A stretch of 64,000 nucleotides of DNA from NCBI RefSeq assembly GCF_029227915.1, contig NC_079883.1, forward strand, positions 8,804,001 through 8,868,000, in the 5' to 3' direction. This document shows, in pieces, positions 22,372 through 37,452 of this stretch (position 1 is the first letter of the stretch; each line of letters opens with the position of its first letter). This DNA comes from Hydractinia symbiolongicarpus. Its lineage: Eukaryota > Cnidaria > Hydrozoa > Anthoathecata > Hydractiniidae. The notes under the pieces are model-generated. The model had not been told where the DNA came from. It made no database searches and worked only from the letters and a program-made list of their open reading frames with translations. A program made the position numbers and the translations under genes.

Positions 22372-22923
22372 TTATTTTTTTGCGGTCTTCTTTGCTGCCT
22401 TTTTGGGAGTCTTTTTGACCTTCTTTGCTGCAGGTTTTTTAGCAACAGGCTTCTTTGTGGGTTTCTTAGCTGCTGGTTTCTTAGCCGAGGCTTTCTTTGT
22501 GGCAGGCTTCTTTGCTGCTTTCTTTGGCGTGCTCTTCTTTGCTGGCTTCTTTTTTGGTGTACTTTTCTTTGCAGTAGGCTTCTTTGCCGTTGGCTTTTTT
22601 GCTGCGGCCTTTTTCTTAGGTTTTTCTTTTTTTACCTGACCTAGCTTGAATGATCCAGAAGCACCAGTGCCTTTAGTTTGAATCAAATCGCCTGATGTTA
22701 CTCCTCGTTTAAGAGCCATTTTCAGATGATGATCTGAGTTTTCAGCAACTTTGTAATTTGCATGAATATATTTTGTAATAGCTTGGCGAGATGAACCACC
22801 GCGTTCCTTTAGGGTAGCGATAGCAGCCTTGATCATGTCCACATATTTAGGGTGATCAGCTGTCTTCTTTGCAGCAGGTTTCTTCTTGGGTGCGATTTTC
22901 TTTGGAGAAGCTGCTTCACTCAT
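22372..22923 (-). CDS. H1: Histone H1, unit B1
   Basis: 183 aa, identical copy. Stem-loop 22324-22339. Confidence 0.97.
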   Translation of the reverse strand: MSEAASPKKIAPKKKPAAKKTADHPKYVDMIKAAIATLKERGGSSRQAITKYIHANYKVAENSDHHLKMALKRGVTSGDLIQTKGTGASGSFKLGQVKKEKPKKKAAAKKPTAKKPTAKKSTPKKKPAKKSTPKKAAKKPATKKASAKKPAAKKPTKKPVAKKPAAKKVKKTPKKAAKKTAKK

Positions 22924-23502
22924 TTTTAATGTTTTCTTACAACAATCCAACGATAAACGATGCTTGTTATCACAGTAGAAGTATACTAAACATTACCGTG
23001 TAAATGAGATATAATTTAAGACGGTGCGAAGTATGCGGACGTAAAAGTACCACTCCCGGGAATTGATTTGGCGCGAAAACAGAAATGTGTGTTTCTGTAC
23101 ATCGTATAATGTCCGTTTTGGGTGCCGCGACTATGCGAAAGCATGTTAATTTTTATTTGTAGTACGACGCAATAGTCTGCAAGAGAAGCTGCTGGAGTTT
23201 GAGGTCTTCAGCATTACATCTAGTCTGTTAATTTGGGCTTCTTCCGCGCTCGTGTTAGGATTTTCATAAAGCGTTCTTTGGTTTGCGTTGCGTATGTCGG
23301 CCTACATCATCGACACGGCCTGTTTCCGGCTATTAGGAGCAATTCATATATTGGGCACTGCGTTTCGACTTTTTTATTAGACCACAGTAAAAAAATTCAC
23401 TCACAGAAGTCCCTTTCTTTCATGGCTACAAACACGAAGAATTCTGTCGTAAGTAAAACGAATGCGCAAGCCAAAATGACGATGGGGCGAAGTCATAAGC
23501 AT

Positions 23503-23575
23503 GGCCCTGTGGCCCAATGGATAAGGCATCTGACTACGAATCAGGGGATTCCAGGTTCGACTCCTGGCAGGGTCG
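23503..23575 (+). tRNA. tRNA-Arg-ACG: tRNA-Arg(ACG), unit B1
   Basis: Copy matching 1798-1870. Confidence 0.97.
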
Positions 23576-23897
23576 CACTGTCGCATTTCGGCTGCATGGT
23601 CTACTGTGTAACGCGCGCGCACGTTCTGGCGTAATGCGTTGATAAACGGAATGTACGCAGACATATTGGAAAGTAATATCACGCACTTAGTATCGTCGCC
23701 TTTGTTAGCATTCATGTAAGTTACCATCCACTCGCTACAGTCGCTCTCCATCCTACGGCTAAATCAACAGCCGTGATTTTTACTATGTCGCCGTCCATCC
23801 GTACGCGGTGACAGTTGTAAGCTTTACAGTAACGTGACATGCTCCACAAGCAGTTACGGTGTGTGGACGATGCCTATCATGGCAACGCTTGTTCTTT

Positions 23898-24083
23898 ATC
23901 GCTTCTCGGCCTAATGGCTAAGATCAAGTGTAGTATCTGTTCTTATCAGTTTAATATCTGGTAGGCCATTCTCTGAATGGTCAGTATATTAATCTGATTT
24001 TTGGCCTTGGGTCATGGAGGTGGATTCATTCACGCCGTGACCACGGGTTGCCTTGGTGTTGCACTATTACCGATGGCGGCCCA
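23898..24083 (+). ncRNA. U2: U2 snRNA, unit B1
   Basis: Copy matching 1290-1475. Confidence 0.95.
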
Positions 24084-24274
24084 CATAAGCAATAAAAGAA
24101 TAATAGCAGTCCTCTTTCCGACGGCACTCTGCATAGTCTACGGCGGGAACAAAACGCGTACACTGGGGGAGAATACAGCCTATGCCCCGCGACACGGCAG
24201 TTTATAACACACTCAAGCCACAAGCATTAACAAACTTTGAAGGGTACCCTCATGCTACGGTGCAGTTCCAACTC

Positions 24275-24438
24275 ATACTTACCTGACGGGGAAGTAAAGA
24301 CTGATCAATGAGGGTTTTCTTCCAGAGTGAGGCTCTTGCATTGCACTACGCTTGGGCTGACCTCTGCGATTACTGCAAACGTCAGTAACTCGACCGTACA
24401 ATTTCTGGTAGTGGGGGCCTGCGTCCGCGCTCGCCCCC
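24275..24438 (+). ncRNA. U1: U1 snRNA, unit B1
   Basis: Copy matching 935-1098. Confidence 0.95.
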
Positions 24439-24766
24439 TCCTTAAGTCAAAATGAATGAGCTTAGAAAAGTTGCGCGGCCAAATGTCGGTGGTGACTTAA
24501 ACGCTAAGGTAAAACCTCGCTTGGCTGTTACGAAACGTGATTGCGATATAAGTCCTCGGAAGGCGGCGGAATTTTATTTTATTTGCCATTCCGTCAGGGT
24601 TATTGGATGATCGGCAATAGATCGAGTTTGTATGCATTTGAAAGCTCTTTTTTCTCGTACTATCACCTGAAAATGTCGTAGGAAAATGTCATAGGAAACA
24701 CTTTCAACAACCGCCACGTTCCTTAATTGTTATAACAAGAAATATATCACAGCAAATGAAAATGAA

Positions 24767-24886
24767 AAGCCTACGACACCGGGAGTTCCCAGGCGGTCCC
24801 CCATCCAAGTACTATCCCGGCCCGACGATGCTTAACTTCCGTGATCAGACGAGAACGGGTGTGTTCATCGTGGTATGGCCGTAGAC
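24767..24886 (-). rRNA. 5S rRNA: 5S ribosomal RNA, unit B1
   Basis: Copy matching 487-606. Confidence 0.97.
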
Positions 24887-25083
24887 ATTAGTAGGTGCAA
24901 ATACGTGCAATTTATTTTGACGTTGTGATCAAATTTTTTTATTTAATTTCTTTGAGTTACTTAGGACAAGGCGTATGCATGGATTATCTATTAGACTTTA
25001 AGGTTATAGTTTTGTGAAAAAAACAATGTTTTTTTAAAGATGTGTGGCTATAAAAATAGCCGTTGTTTTCTGAGTGTAGCGGT

Positions 25084-25464
25084 TTACTTCTTCTGTCCTT
25101 TGTCGTTCTTCTTTGGGAGTAAGACAGCTTGAATGTTTGGCAAAACACCACCAGCTGCAATGGTTACACCGCTCAAAAGTTTGTTTAATTCTTCATCATT
25201 ACGAACAGCCAATTGTAAATGTCTTGGAATAATCCTAGCTTTTTTGTTGTCTCTTGCTGCGTTACCAGCCAACTCCAATATCTCAGCAGATAAATATTCC
25301 AAGACGGCTGCTAAGTAAACTGGTGCTCCAGATCCAATTCGGTTAGCATAGTGCCCTCTACGAAGGAATCTATGCACTCTACCGACTGGAAATTGAAGTC
25401 CAGCTCTTGAGGATCTTGTCTTGGCTTTAGCCTTAGCTTTTCCACCTTTTCCACGTCCAGACAT
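25084..25464 (-). CDS. H2A: Histone H2A, unit B1
   Basis: 126 aa, identical copy. Stem-loop 25046-25061. Confidence 0.98.
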   Translation of the reverse strand: MSGRGKGGKAKAKAKTRSSRAGLQFPVGRVHRFLRRGHYANRIGSGAPVYLAAVLEYLSAEILELAGNAARDNKKARIIPRHLQLAVRNDEELNKLLSGVTIAAGGVLPNIQAVLLPKKNDKGQKK

Positions 25465-25748
25465 AACTGCGATTTGATTTGTAAGTTAATACAAAAACGT
25501 ACGAATATTTAACGTAAGTGTTAACGAAATAAACTTTACTCGTTTTTTCATCATAAAAATAGGATCGAAATCATGTTTTTTTAACCAATCATAATTAAGT
25601 ATTAAACAAAAGATTTTTTTTTTAACCAATTAAATTGCGTATCGGCGTTTTCGGATCGAATTCGATCCGATTTTTTTACTTATAAACAAAAAGTTTTGAC
25701 TTGCAGTTTAATGCTTATTTACAAGTTAAGTAGCAAAAATTTTTAACC

Positions 25749-26153
25749 ATGTCTGACGCAGCAGCTAAAGGAGGAAAACAGGCACCTAAAGTAGCCAAGA
25801 AAGGTGAAAAAAGAGCCGGCAAAAAAGGAGGAAAGATTGGTGGAACTGGTGAAAAGAAACGCAAGAGAAAGAGAAAGGAAAGTTATGCTATTTACATCTA
25901 CAATGTTTTGAAACAAGTTCACCCAGATGTCGGAGTTTCAAGCAAAGCTATGAGCATCATGAACTCATTTGTCAACGACATCTTTGAGCGCATTGCTTCC
26001 GAAGCTTCGCGTTTGGCTCTTCAAAACAAAAAGTCGACCATCTCTTCTCGTGAAATTCAAACCGCAGTACGTCTTCTCTTGCCTGGAGAACTTGCAAAAC
26101 ACGCAGTCAGTGAAGGAACAAAAGCCGTCACAAAATACACAAGCAGCAAGTAA
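25749..26153 (+). CDS. H2B: Histone H2B, unit B1
   Basis: 134 aa, identical copy. Stem-loop 26177-26192. Confidence 0.98.
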   Translation: MSDAAAKGGKQAPKVAKKGEKRAGKKGGKIGGTGEKKRKRKRKESYAIYIYNVLKQVHPDVGVSSKAMSIMNSFVNDIFERIASEASRLALQNKKSTISSREIQTAVRLLLPGELAKHAVSEGTKAVTKYTSSK

Positions 26154-26613
26154 ACCAACGTCTACCAAACACAAACGGTCTTTTTTAAGACCACACATCT
26201 TTAAAAAAACATTTACTTGGCGTCACTACAAGTTAACCGAAGTTAATAAAACTTCTAAATAATGTGCTTAAGAACACTAGCCTACATTTAAAATACTTCC
26301 CCATGTGTGTGTGGATTAGCTTCACTTTTCATACGTATTATTAGCTGTACTTGCAGAAAAGACAAGTACATTGATCCATGTTATTGCTTACATTTAACTT
26401 AACCCAGCTTTTCACGGAAACACTCCCAGGCAAATTAACCCTACAAAGTATTTCTAAATTTTTTTTGTGTCATATATGACATAGTATCGTATAGCAATAA
26501 ATGTAACTGTGACAAGACTTTACACATTGTGTAATTTGGAAGCGTGCACAAAGTAATGTTTTAAAAGATTTGTGGCTATAAAAATAGCCGTTTTTGTTGA
26601 GCAATGACAACGC

Positions 26614-26970
<357 letters not shown>

Positions 26971-27448
26971 TTAACAGAATTCAGACAGCTTTAAAAAGAG
27001 GCCATAAAATTACCTACTGCTCGTGGAAACACCCTAATTAACCAATAGAGTTGCGTCATTACAAAATGTTCCGAACATTTTGTACATTTTTTTAAGTAAA
27101 ACTGTAGTTTTTTTAAAAATTCGTGGTCTTAATGTTTCAGTAAGGCAATAAATTTGGCATCGTTGGAATTCGCCAAACCTTCTGCTACTTACTAAAAAAA
27201 AAAAAAGTCAAAAGCTTTTGTGTATCAGAAGATACAGCCGTTTTCCCGTAGCCAAAAAACACAGATTTTATAAAAATGTTAAAGTAATGAGCGTAATGTC
27301 ATTATGCAGCCAATCAGAAATTACTTTCTTAGCACCAATCAAATGGTTTGTTTTGAACCTTAGCTGTCAATCAATATGAGAAATAAAACTTTGGCGCGAT
27401 AGTGCATTTTAGACCGTCTTGTGTATCCGTACTACATCGACTTCTTAA

Positions 27449-27862
<414 letters not shown>

Positions 27863-28223
27863 GCATCTTACCAAACAAAAAACGGCTATTTTTATAGCCA
27901 CACATCCATAAAAAATATTACGGCTAGCTTTTTATATCAAACTTTGTCCTGCTTTCTGTTTAAATTTTATGCTACATAAAAATTTTATGCTACATAAAGT
28001 TTGACAATGTTAAAAATATGAAGGGCAAGAAAAGTAAAAGCAAGAAAATAAGAAATTTAAAAACGAAAATACTTAAACTTAGGGAATCTAATCTTAAATT
28101 TACTCTTTTTTAACTGTTTAAGTGACTTAAACAAGTTTAACTTTGTACCAAGATAATGTTTTTTTGTAAATGTGTGGCTATAAAAATAGCCGTTTGTTAA
28201 TGTAATAGCCAGATACACACAAA

Positions 28224-28775
28224 TTATTTTTTTGCGGTCTTCTTTGCTGCCTTTTTGGGAGTCTTTTTGACCTTCTTTGCTGCAGGTTTTTTAGCAACAG
28301 GCTTCTTTGTGGGTTTCTTAGCTGCTGGTTTCTTAGCCGAGGCTTTCTTTGTGGCAGGCTTCTTTGCTGCTTTCTTTGGCGTGCTCTTCTTTGCTGGCTT
28401 CTTTTTTGGTGTACTTTTCTTTGCAGTAGGCTTCTTTGCCGTTGGCTTTTTTGCTGCGGCCTTTTTCTTAGGTTTTTCTTTTTTTACCTGACCTAGCTTG
28501 AATGATCCAGAAGCACCAGTGCCTTTAGTTTGAATCAAATCGCCTGATGTTACTCCTCGTTTAAGAGCCATTTTCAGATGATGATCTGAGTTTTCAGCAA
28601 CTTTGTAATTTGCATGAATATATTTTGTAATAGCTTGGCGAGATGAACCACCGCGTTCCTTTAGGGTAGCGATAGCAGCCTTGATCATGTCCACATATTT
28701 AGGGTGATCAGCTGTCTTCTTTGCAGCAGGTTTCTTCTTGGGTGCGATTTTCTTTGGAGAAGCTGCTTCACTCAT
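28224..28775 (-). CDS. H1: Histone H1, unit B2
   Basis: 183 aa, identical copy. Stem-loop 28176-28191. Confidence 0.97.
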   Translation of the reverse strand: MSEAASPKKIAPKKKPAAKKTADHPKYVDMIKAAIATLKERGGSSRQAITKYIHANYKVAENSDHHLKMALKRGVTSGDLIQTKGTGASGSFKLGQVKKEKPKKKAAAKKPTAKKPTAKKSTPKKKPAKKSTPKKAAKKPATKKASAKKPAAKKPTKKPVAKKPAAKKVKKTPKKAAKKTAKK

Positions 28776-29354
28776 TTTTAATGTTTTCTTACAACAATCC
28801 AACGATAAACGATGCTTGTTATCACAGTAGAAGTATACTAAACATTACCGTGTAAATGAGATATAATTTAAGACGGTGCGAAGTATGCGGACGTAAAAGT
28901 ACCACTCCCGGGAATTGATTTGGCGCGAAAACAGAAATGTGTGTTTCTGTACATCGTATAATGTCCGTTTTGGGTGCCGCGACTATGCGAAAGCATGTTA
29001 ATTTTTATTTGTAGTACGACGCAATAGTCTGCAAGAGAAGCTGCTGGAGTTTGAGGTCTTCAGCATTACATCTAGTCTGTTAATTTGGGCTTCTTCCGCG
29101 CTCGTGTTAGGATTTTCATAAAGCGTTCTTTGGTTTGCGTTGCGTATGTCGGCCTACATCATCGACACGGCCTGTTTCCGGCTATTAGGAGCAATTCATA
29201 TATTGGGCACTGCGTTTCGACTTTTTTATTAGACCACAGTAAAAAAATTCACTCACAGAAGTCCCTTTCTTTCATGGCTACAAACACGAAGAATTCTGTC
29301 GTAAGTAAAACGAATGCGCAAGCCAAAATGACGATGGGGCGAAGTCATAAGCAT

Positions 29355-29427
29355 GGCCCTGTGGCCCAATGGATAAGGCATCTGACTACGAATCAGGGGA
29401 TTCCAGGTTCGACTCCTGGCAGGGTCG
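29355..29427 (+). tRNA. tRNA-Arg-ACG: tRNA-Arg(ACG), unit B2
   Basis: Copy matching 1798-1870. Confidence 0.97.
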
Positions 29428-29749
29428 CACTGTCGCATTTCGGCTGCATGGTCTACTGTGTAACGCGCGCGCACGTTCTGGCGTAATGCGTTGATAAACG
29501 GAATGTACGCAGACATATTGGAAAGTAATATCACGCACTTAGTATCGTCGCCTTTGTTAGCATTCATGTAAGTTACCATCCACTCGCTACAGTCGCTCTC
29601 CATCCTACGGCTAAATCAACAGCCGTGATTTTTACTATGTCGCCGTCCATCCGTACGCGGTGACAGTTGTAAGCTTTACAGTAACGTGACATGCTCCACA
29701 AGCAGTTACGGTGTGTGGACGATGCCTATCATGGCAACGCTTGTTCTTT

Positions 29750-29935
29750 ATCGCTTCTCGGCCTAATGGCTAAGATCAAGTGTAGTATCTGTTCTTATCA
29801 GTTTAATATCTGGTAGGCCATTCTCTGAATGGTCAGTATATTAATCTGATTTTTGGCCTTGGGTCATGGAGGTGGATTCATTCACGCCGTGACCACGGGT
29901 TGCCTTGGTGTTGCACTATTACCGATGGCGGCCCA
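29750..29935 (+). ncRNA. U2: U2 snRNA, unit B2
   Basis: Copy matching 1290-1475. Confidence 0.95.
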
Positions 29936-30126
29936 CATAAGCAATAAAAGAATAATAGCAGTCCTCTTTCCGACGGCACTCTGCATAGTCTACGGCGGGA
30001 ACAAAACGCGTACACTGGGGGAGAATACAGCCTATGCCCCGCGACACGGCAGTTTATAACACACTCAAGCCACAAGCATTAACAAACTTTGAAGGGTACC
30101 CTCATGCTACGGTGCAGTTCCAACTC

Positions 30127-30290
30127 ATACTTACCTGACGGGGAAGTAAAGACTGATCAATGAGGGTTTTCTTCCAGAGTGAGGCTCTTGCATTGCACTA
30201 CGCTTGGGCTGACCTCTGCGATTACTGCAAACGTCAGTAACTCGACCGTACAATTTCTGGTAGTGGGGGCCTGCGTCCGCGCTCGCCCCC
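30127..30290 (+). ncRNA. U1: U1 snRNA, unit B2
   Basis: Copy matching 935-1098. Confidence 0.95.
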
Positions 30291-30618
30291 TCCTTAAGTC
30301 AAAATGAATGAGCTTAGAAAAGTTGCGCGGCCAAATGTCGGTGGTGACTTAAACGCTAAGGTAAAACCTCGCTTGGCTGTTACGAAACGTGATTGCGATA
30401 TAAGTCCTCGGAAGGCGGCGGAATTTTATTTTATTTGCCATTCCGTCAGGGTTATTGGATGATCGGCAATAGATCGAGTTTGTATGCATTTGAAAGCTCT
30501 TTTTTCTCGTACTATCACCTGAAAATGTCGTAGGAAAATGTCATAGGAAACACTTTCAACAACCGCCACGTTCCTTAATTGTTATAACAAGAAATATATC
30601 ACAGCAAATGAAAATGAA

Positions 30619-30738
30619 AAGCCTACGACACCGGGAGTTCCCAGGCGGTCCCCCATCCAAGTACTATCCCGGCCCGACGATGCTTAACTTCCGTGATCAG
30701 ACGAGAACGGGTGTGTTCATCGTGGTATGGCCGTAGAC
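30619..30738 (-). rRNA. 5S rRNA: 5S ribosomal RNA, unit B2
   Basis: Copy matching 487-606. Confidence 0.97.
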
Positions 30739-30935
30739 ATTAGTAGGTGCAAATACGTGCAATTTATTTTGACGTTGTGATCAAATTTTTTTATTTAATT
30801 TCTTTGAGTTACTTAGGACAAGGCGTATGCATGGATTATCTATTAGACTTTAAGGTTATAGTTTTGTGAAAAAAACAATGTTTTTTTAAAGATGTGTGGC
30901 TATAAAAATAGCCGTTGTTTTCTGAGTGTAGCGGT

Positions 30936-31316
30936 TTACTTCTTCTGTCCTTTGTCGTTCTTCTTTGGGAGTAAGACAGCTTGAATGTTTGGCAAAACAC
31001 CACCAGCTGCAATGGTTACACCGCTCAAAAGTTTGTTTAATTCTTCATCATTACGAACAGCCAATTGTAAATGTCTTGGAATAATCCTAGCTTTTTTGTT
31101 GTCTCTTGCTGCGTTACCAGCCAACTCCAATATCTCAGCAGATAAATATTCCAAGACGGCTGCTAAGTAAACTGGTGCTCCAGATCCAATTCGGTTAGCA
31201 TAGTGCCCTCTACGAAGGAATCTATGCACTCTACCGACTGGAAATTGAAGTCCAGCTCTTGAGGATCTTGTCTTGGCTTTAGCCTTAGCTTTTCCACCTT
31301 TTCCACGTCCAGACAT
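30936..31316 (-). CDS. H2A: Histone H2A, unit B2
   Basis: 126 aa, identical copy. Stem-loop 30898-30913. Confidence 0.98.
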   Translation of the reverse strand: MSGRGKGGKAKAKAKTRSSRAGLQFPVGRVHRFLRRGHYANRIGSGAPVYLAAVLEYLSAEILELAGNAARDNKKARIIPRHLQLAVRNDEELNKLLSGVTIAAGGVLPNIQAVLLPKKNDKGQKK

Positions 31317-31600
31317 AACTGCGATTTGATTTGTAAGTTAATACAAAAACGTACGAATATTTAACGTAAGTGTTAACGAAATAAACTTTACTCGTTTTTT
31401 CATCATAAAAATAGGATCGAAATCATGTTTTTTTAACCAATCATAATTAAGTATTAAACAAAAGATTTTTTTTTTAACCAATTAAATTGCGTATCGGCGT
31501 TTTCGGATCGAATTCGATCCGATTTTTTTACTTATAAACAAAAAGTTTTGACTTGCAGTTTAATGCTTATTTACAAGTTAAGTAGCAAAAATTTTTAACC

Positions 31601-32005
31601 ATGTCTGACGCAGCAGCTAAAGGAGGAAAACAGGCACCTAAAGTAGCCAAGAAAGGTGAAAAAAGAGCCGGCAAAAAAGGAGGAAAGATTGGTGGAACTG
31701 GTGAAAAGAAACGCAAGAGAAAGAGAAAGGAAAGTTATGCTATTTACATCTACAATGTTTTGAAACAAGTTCACCCAGATGTCGGAGTTTCAAGCAAAGC
31801 TATGAGCATCATGAACTCATTTGTCAACGACATCTTTGAGCGCATTGCTTCCGAAGCTTCGCGTTTGGCTCTTCAAAACAAAAAGTCGACCATCTCTTCT
31901 CGTGAAATTCAAACCGCAGTACGTCTTCTCTTGCCTGGAGAACTTGCAAAACACGCAGTCAGTGAAGGAACAAAAGCCGTCACAAAATACACAAGCAGCA
32001 AGTAA
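31601..32005 (+). CDS. H2B: Histone H2B, unit B2
   Basis: 134 aa, identical copy. Stem-loop 32029-32044. Confidence 0.98.
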   Translation: MSDAAAKGGKQAPKVAKKGEKRAGKKGGKIGGTGEKKRKRKRKESYAIYIYNVLKQVHPDVGVSSKAMSIMNSFVNDIFERIASEASRLALQNKKSTISSREIQTAVRLLLPGELAKHAVSEGTKAVTKYTSSK

Positions 32006-32465
32006 ACCAACGTCTACCAAACACAAACGGTCTTTTTTAAGACCACACATCTTTAAAAAAACATTTACTTGGCGTCACTACAAGTTAACCGAAGTTAATA
32101 AAACTTCTAAATAATGTGCTTAAGAACACTAGCCTACATTTAAAATACTTCCCCATGTGTGTGTGGATTAGCTTCACTTTTCATACGTATTATTAGCTGT
32201 ACTTGCAGAAAAGACAAGTACATTGATCCATGTTATTGCTTACATTTAACTTAACCCAGCTTTTCACGGAAACACTCCCAGGCAAATTAACCCTACAAAG
32301 TATTTCTAAATTTTTTTTGTGTCATATATGACATAGTATCGTATAGCAATAAATGTAACTGTGACAAGACTTTACACATTGTGTAATTTGGAAGCGTGCA
32401 CAAAGTAATGTTTTAAAAGATTTGTGGCTATAAAAATAGCCGTTTTTGTTGAGCAATGACAACGC

Positions 32466-32822
<357 letters not shown>

Positions 32823-33300
32823 TTAACAGAATTCAGACAGCTTTAAAAAGAGGCCATAAAATTACCTACTGCTCGTGGAAACACCCTAATTAACCAATAG
32901 AGTTGCGTCATTACAAAATGTTCCGAACATTTTGTACATTTTTTTAAGTAAAACTGTAGTTTTTTTAAAAATTCGTGGTCTTAATGTTTCAGTAAGGCAA
33001 TAAATTTGGCATCGTTGGAATTCGCCAAACCTTCTGCTACTTACTAAAAAAAAAAAAAGTCAAAAGCTTTTGTGTATCAGAAGATACAGCCGTTTTCCCG
33101 TAGCCAAAAAACACAGATTTTATAAAAATGTTAAAGTAATGAGCGTAATGTCATTATGCAGCCAATCAGAAATTACTTTCTTAGCACCAATCAAATGGTT
33201 TGTTTTGAACCTTAGCTGTCAATCAATATGAGAAATAAAACTTTGGCGCGATAGTGCATTTTAGACCGTCTTGTGTATCCGTACTACATCGACTTCTTAA

Positions 33301-33714
<414 letters not shown>

Positions 33715-34075
33715 GCATCTTACCAAACAAAAAACGGCTATTTTTATAGCCACACATCCATAAAAAATATTACGGCTAGCTTTTTATATCAAACTTTGTC
33801 CTGCTTTCTGTTTAAATTTTATGCTACATAAAAATTTTATGCTACATAAAGTTTGACAATGTTAAAAATATGAAGGGCAAGAAAAGTAAAAGCAAGAAAA
33901 TAAGAAATTTAAAAACGAAAATACTTAAACTTAGGGAATCTAATCTTAAATTTACTCTTTTTTAACTGTTTAAGTGACTTAAACAAGTTTAACTTTGTAC
34001 CAAGATAATGTTTTTTTGTAAATGTGTGGCTATAAAAATAGCCGTTTGTTAATGTAATAGCCAGATACACACAAA

Positions 34076-34627
34076 TTATTTTTTTGCGGTCTTCTTTGCT
34101 GCCATTTTGGGAGTCTTTTTGACCTTCTTTGCTGCAGGTTTTTTAGCAACAGGCTTCTTTGTGGGTTTCTTAGCTGCTGGTTTCTTAGCCGAGGCTTTCT
34201 TTGTGGCAGGCTTCTTTGCTGCTTTCTTTGGCGTGCTCTTCTTTGCTGGCTTCTTTTTTGGTGTACTTTTCTTTGCAGTAGGCTTCTTTGCCGTTGGCTT
34301 TTTTGCTGCGGCCTTTTTCTTAGGTTTTTCTTTTTTTACCTGACCTAGCTTGAATGATCCAGAAGCACCAGTGCCTTTAGTTTGAATCAAATCGCCTGAT
34401 GTTACTCCTCGTTTAAGAGCCATTTTCAGATGATGATCTGAGTTTTCAGCAACTTTGTAATTTGCATGAATATATTTTGTAATAGCTTGGCGAGATGAAC
34501 CACCGCGTTCCTTTAGGGTAGCGATAGCAGCCTTGATCATGTCCACATATTTAGGGTGATCAGCTGTCTTCTTTGCAGCAGGTTTCTTCTTGGGTGCGAT
34601 TTTCTTTGGAGAAGCTGCTTCACTCAT
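34076..34627 (-). CDS. H1: Histone H1 with K175M, unit B3
   Basis: 183 aa, intact. One substitution at 34104 changes AAG to ATG, replacing Lys175 with Met in the C-terminal tail (TPKK becomes TPKM). It is the only amino-acid substitution found among the full-length H1 copies and lies well inside a contig, so a real paralogue difference is plausible. Loss of one of many tail lysines should be mild. Stem-loop 34028-34043. Confidence 0.95.
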   Translation of the reverse strand: MSEAASPKKIAPKKKPAAKKTADHPKYVDMIKAAIATLKERGGSSRQAITKYIHANYKVAENSDHHLKMALKRGVTSGDLIQTKGTGASGSFKLGQVKKEKPKKKAAAKKPTAKKPTAKKSTPKKKPAKKSTPKKAAKKPATKKASAKKPAAKKPTKKPVAKKPAAKKVKKTPKMAAKKTAKK

Positions 34628-35206
34628 TTTTAATGTTTTCTTACAACAATCCAACGATAAACGATGCTTGTTATCACAGTAGAAGTATACTAAACATTAC
34701 CGTGTAAATGAGATATAATTTAAGACGGTGCGAAGTATGCGGACGTAAAAGTACCACTCCCGGGAATTGATTTGGCGCGAAAACAGAAATGTGTGTTTCT
34801 GTACATCGTATAATGTCCGTTTTGGGTGCCGCGACTATGCGAAAGCATGTTAATTTTTATTTGTAGTACGACGCAATAGTCTGCAAGAGAAGCTGCTGGA
34901 GTTTGAGGTCTTCAGCATTACATCTAGTCTGTTAATTTGGGCTTCTTCCGCGCTCGTGTTAGGATTTTCATAAAGCGTTCTTTGGTTTGCGTTGCGTATG
35001 TCGGCCTACATCATCGACACGGCCTGTTTCCGGCTATTAGGAGCAATTCATATATTGGGCACTGCGTTTCGACTTTTTTATTAGACCACAGTAAAAAAAT
35101 TCACTCACAGAAGTCCCTTTCTTTCATGGCTACAAACACGAAGAATTCTGTCGTAAGTAAAACGAATGCGCAAGCCAAAATGACGATGGGGCGAAGTCAT
35201 AAGCAT

Positions 35207-35279
35207 GGCCCTGTGGCCCAATGGATAAGGCATCTGACTACGAATCAGGGGATTCCAGGTTCGACTCCTGGCAGGGTCG
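35207..35279 (+). tRNA. tRNA-Arg-ACG: tRNA-Arg(ACG), unit B3
   Basis: Copy matching 1798-1870. Confidence 0.97.
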
Positions 35280-35601
35280 CACTGTCGCATTTCGGCTGCA
35301 TGGTCTACTGTGTAACGCGCGCGCACGTTCTGGCGTAATGCGTTGATAAACGGAATGTACGCAGACATATTGGAAAGTAATATCACGCACTTAGTATCGT
35401 CGCCTTTGTTAGCATTCATGTAAGTTACCATCCACTCGCTACAGTCGCTCTCCATCCTACGGCTAAATCAACAGCCGTGATTTTTACTATGTCGCCGTCC
35501 ATCCGTACGCGGTGACAGTTGTAAGCTTTACAGTAACGTGACATGCTCCACAAGCAGTTACGGTGTGTGGACGATGCCTATCATGGCAACGCTTGTTCTT
35601 T

Positions 35602-35787
35602 ATCGCTTCTCGGCCTAATGGCTAAGATCAAGTGTAGTATCTGTTCTTATCAGTTTAATATCTGGTAGGCCATTCTCTGAATGGTCAGTATATTAATCTG
35701 ATTTTTGGCCTTGGGTCATGGAGGTGGATTCATTCACGCCGTGACCACGGGTTGCCTTGGTGTTGCACTATTACCGATGGCGGCCCA
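35602..35787 (+). ncRNA. U2: U2 snRNA, unit B3
   Basis: Copy matching 1290-1475. Confidence 0.95.
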
Positions 35788-35978
35788 CATAAGCAATAAA
35801 AGAATAATAGCAGTCCTCTTTCCGACGGCACTCTGCATAGTCTACGGCGGGAACAAAACGCGTACACTGGGGGAGAATACAGCCTATGCCCCGCGACACG
35901 GCAGTTTATAACACACTCAAGCCACAAGCATTAACAAACTTTGAAGGGTACCCTCATGCTACGGTGCAGTTCCAACTC

Positions 35979-36142
35979 ATACTTACCTGACGGGGAAGTA
36001 AAGACTGATCAATGAGGGTTTTCTTCCAGAGTGAGGCTCTTGCATTGCACTACGCTTGGGCTGACCTCTGCGATTACTGCAAACGTCAGTAACTCGACCG
36101 TACAATTTCTGGTAGTGGGGGCCTGCGTCCGCGCTCGCCCCC
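35979..36142 (+). ncRNA. U1: U1 snRNA, unit B3
   Basis: Copy matching 935-1098. Confidence 0.95.
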
Positions 36143-36470
36143 TCCTTAAGTCAAAATGAATGAGCTTAGAAAAGTTGCGCGGCCAAATGTCGGTGGTGAC
36201 TTAAACGCTAAGGTAAAACCTCGCTTGGCTGTTACGAAACGTGATTGCGATATAAGTCCTCGGAAGGCGGCGGAATTTTATTTTATTTGCCATTCCGTCA
36301 GGGTTATTGGATGATCGGCAATAGATCGAGTTTGTATGCATTTGAAAGCTCTTTTTTCTCGTACTATCACCTGAAAATGTCGTAGGAAAATGTCATAGGA
36401 AACACTTTCAACAACCGCCACGTTCCTTAATTGTTATAACAAGAAATATATCACAGCAAATGAAAATGAA

Positions 36471-36590
36471 AAGCCTACGACACCGGGAGTTCCCAGGCGG
36501 TCCCCCATCCAAGTACTATCCCGGCCCGACGATGCTTAACTTCCGTGATCAGACGAGAACGGGTGTGTTCATCGTGGTATGGCCGTAGAC
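36471..36590 (-). rRNA. 5S rRNA: 5S ribosomal RNA, unit B3
   Basis: Copy matching 487-606. Confidence 0.97.
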
Positions 36591-36787
36591 ATTAGTAGGT
36601 GCAAATACGTGCAATTTATTTTGACGTTGTGATCAAATTTTTTTATTTAATTTCTTTGAGTTACTTAGGACAAGGCGTATGCATGGATTATCTATTAGAC
36701 TTTAAGGTTATAGTTTTGTGAAAAAAACAATGTTTTTTTAAAGATGTGTGGCTATAAAAATAGCCGTTGTTTTCTGAGTGTAGCGGT

Positions 36788-37168
36788 TTACTTCTTCTGT
36801 CCTTTGTCGTTCTTCTTTGGGAGTAAGACAGCTTGAATGTTTGGCAAAACACCACCAGCTGCAATGGTTACACCGCTCAAAAGTTTGTTTAATTCTTCAT
36901 CATTACGAACAGCCAATTGTAAATGTCTTGGAATAATCCTAGCTTTTTTGTTGTCTCTTGCTGCGTTACCAGCCAACTCCAATATCTCAGCAGATAAATA
37001 TTCCAAGACGGCTGCTAAGTAAACTGGTGCTCCAGATCCAATTCGGTTAGCATAGTGCCCTCTACGAAGGAATCTATGCACTCTACCGACTGGAAATTGA
37101 AGTCCAGCTCTTGAGGATCTTGTCTTGGCTTTAGCCTTAGCTTTTCCACCTTTTCCACGTCCAGACAT
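36788..37168 (-). CDS. H2A: Histone H2A, unit B3
   Basis: 126 aa, identical copy. Stem-loop 36750-36765. Confidence 0.98.
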   Translation of the reverse strand: MSGRGKGGKAKAKAKTRSSRAGLQFPVGRVHRFLRRGHYANRIGSGAPVYLAAVLEYLSAEILELAGNAARDNKKARIIPRHLQLAVRNDEELNKLLSGVTIAAGGVLPNIQAVLLPKKNDKGQKK

Positions 37169-37452
37169 AACTGCGATTTGATTTGTAAGTTAATACAAAA
37201 ACGTACGAATATTTAACGTAAGTGTTAACGAAATAAACTTTACTCGTTTTTTCATCATAAAAATAGGATCGAAATCATGTTTTTTTAACCAATCATAATT
37301 AAGTATTAAACAAAAGATTTTTTTTTTAACCAATTAAATTGCGTATCGGCGTTTTCGGATCGAATTCGATCCGATTTTTTTACTTATAAACAAAAAGTTT
37401 TGACTTGCAGTTTAATGCTTATTTACAAGTTAAGTAGCAAAAATTTTTAACC

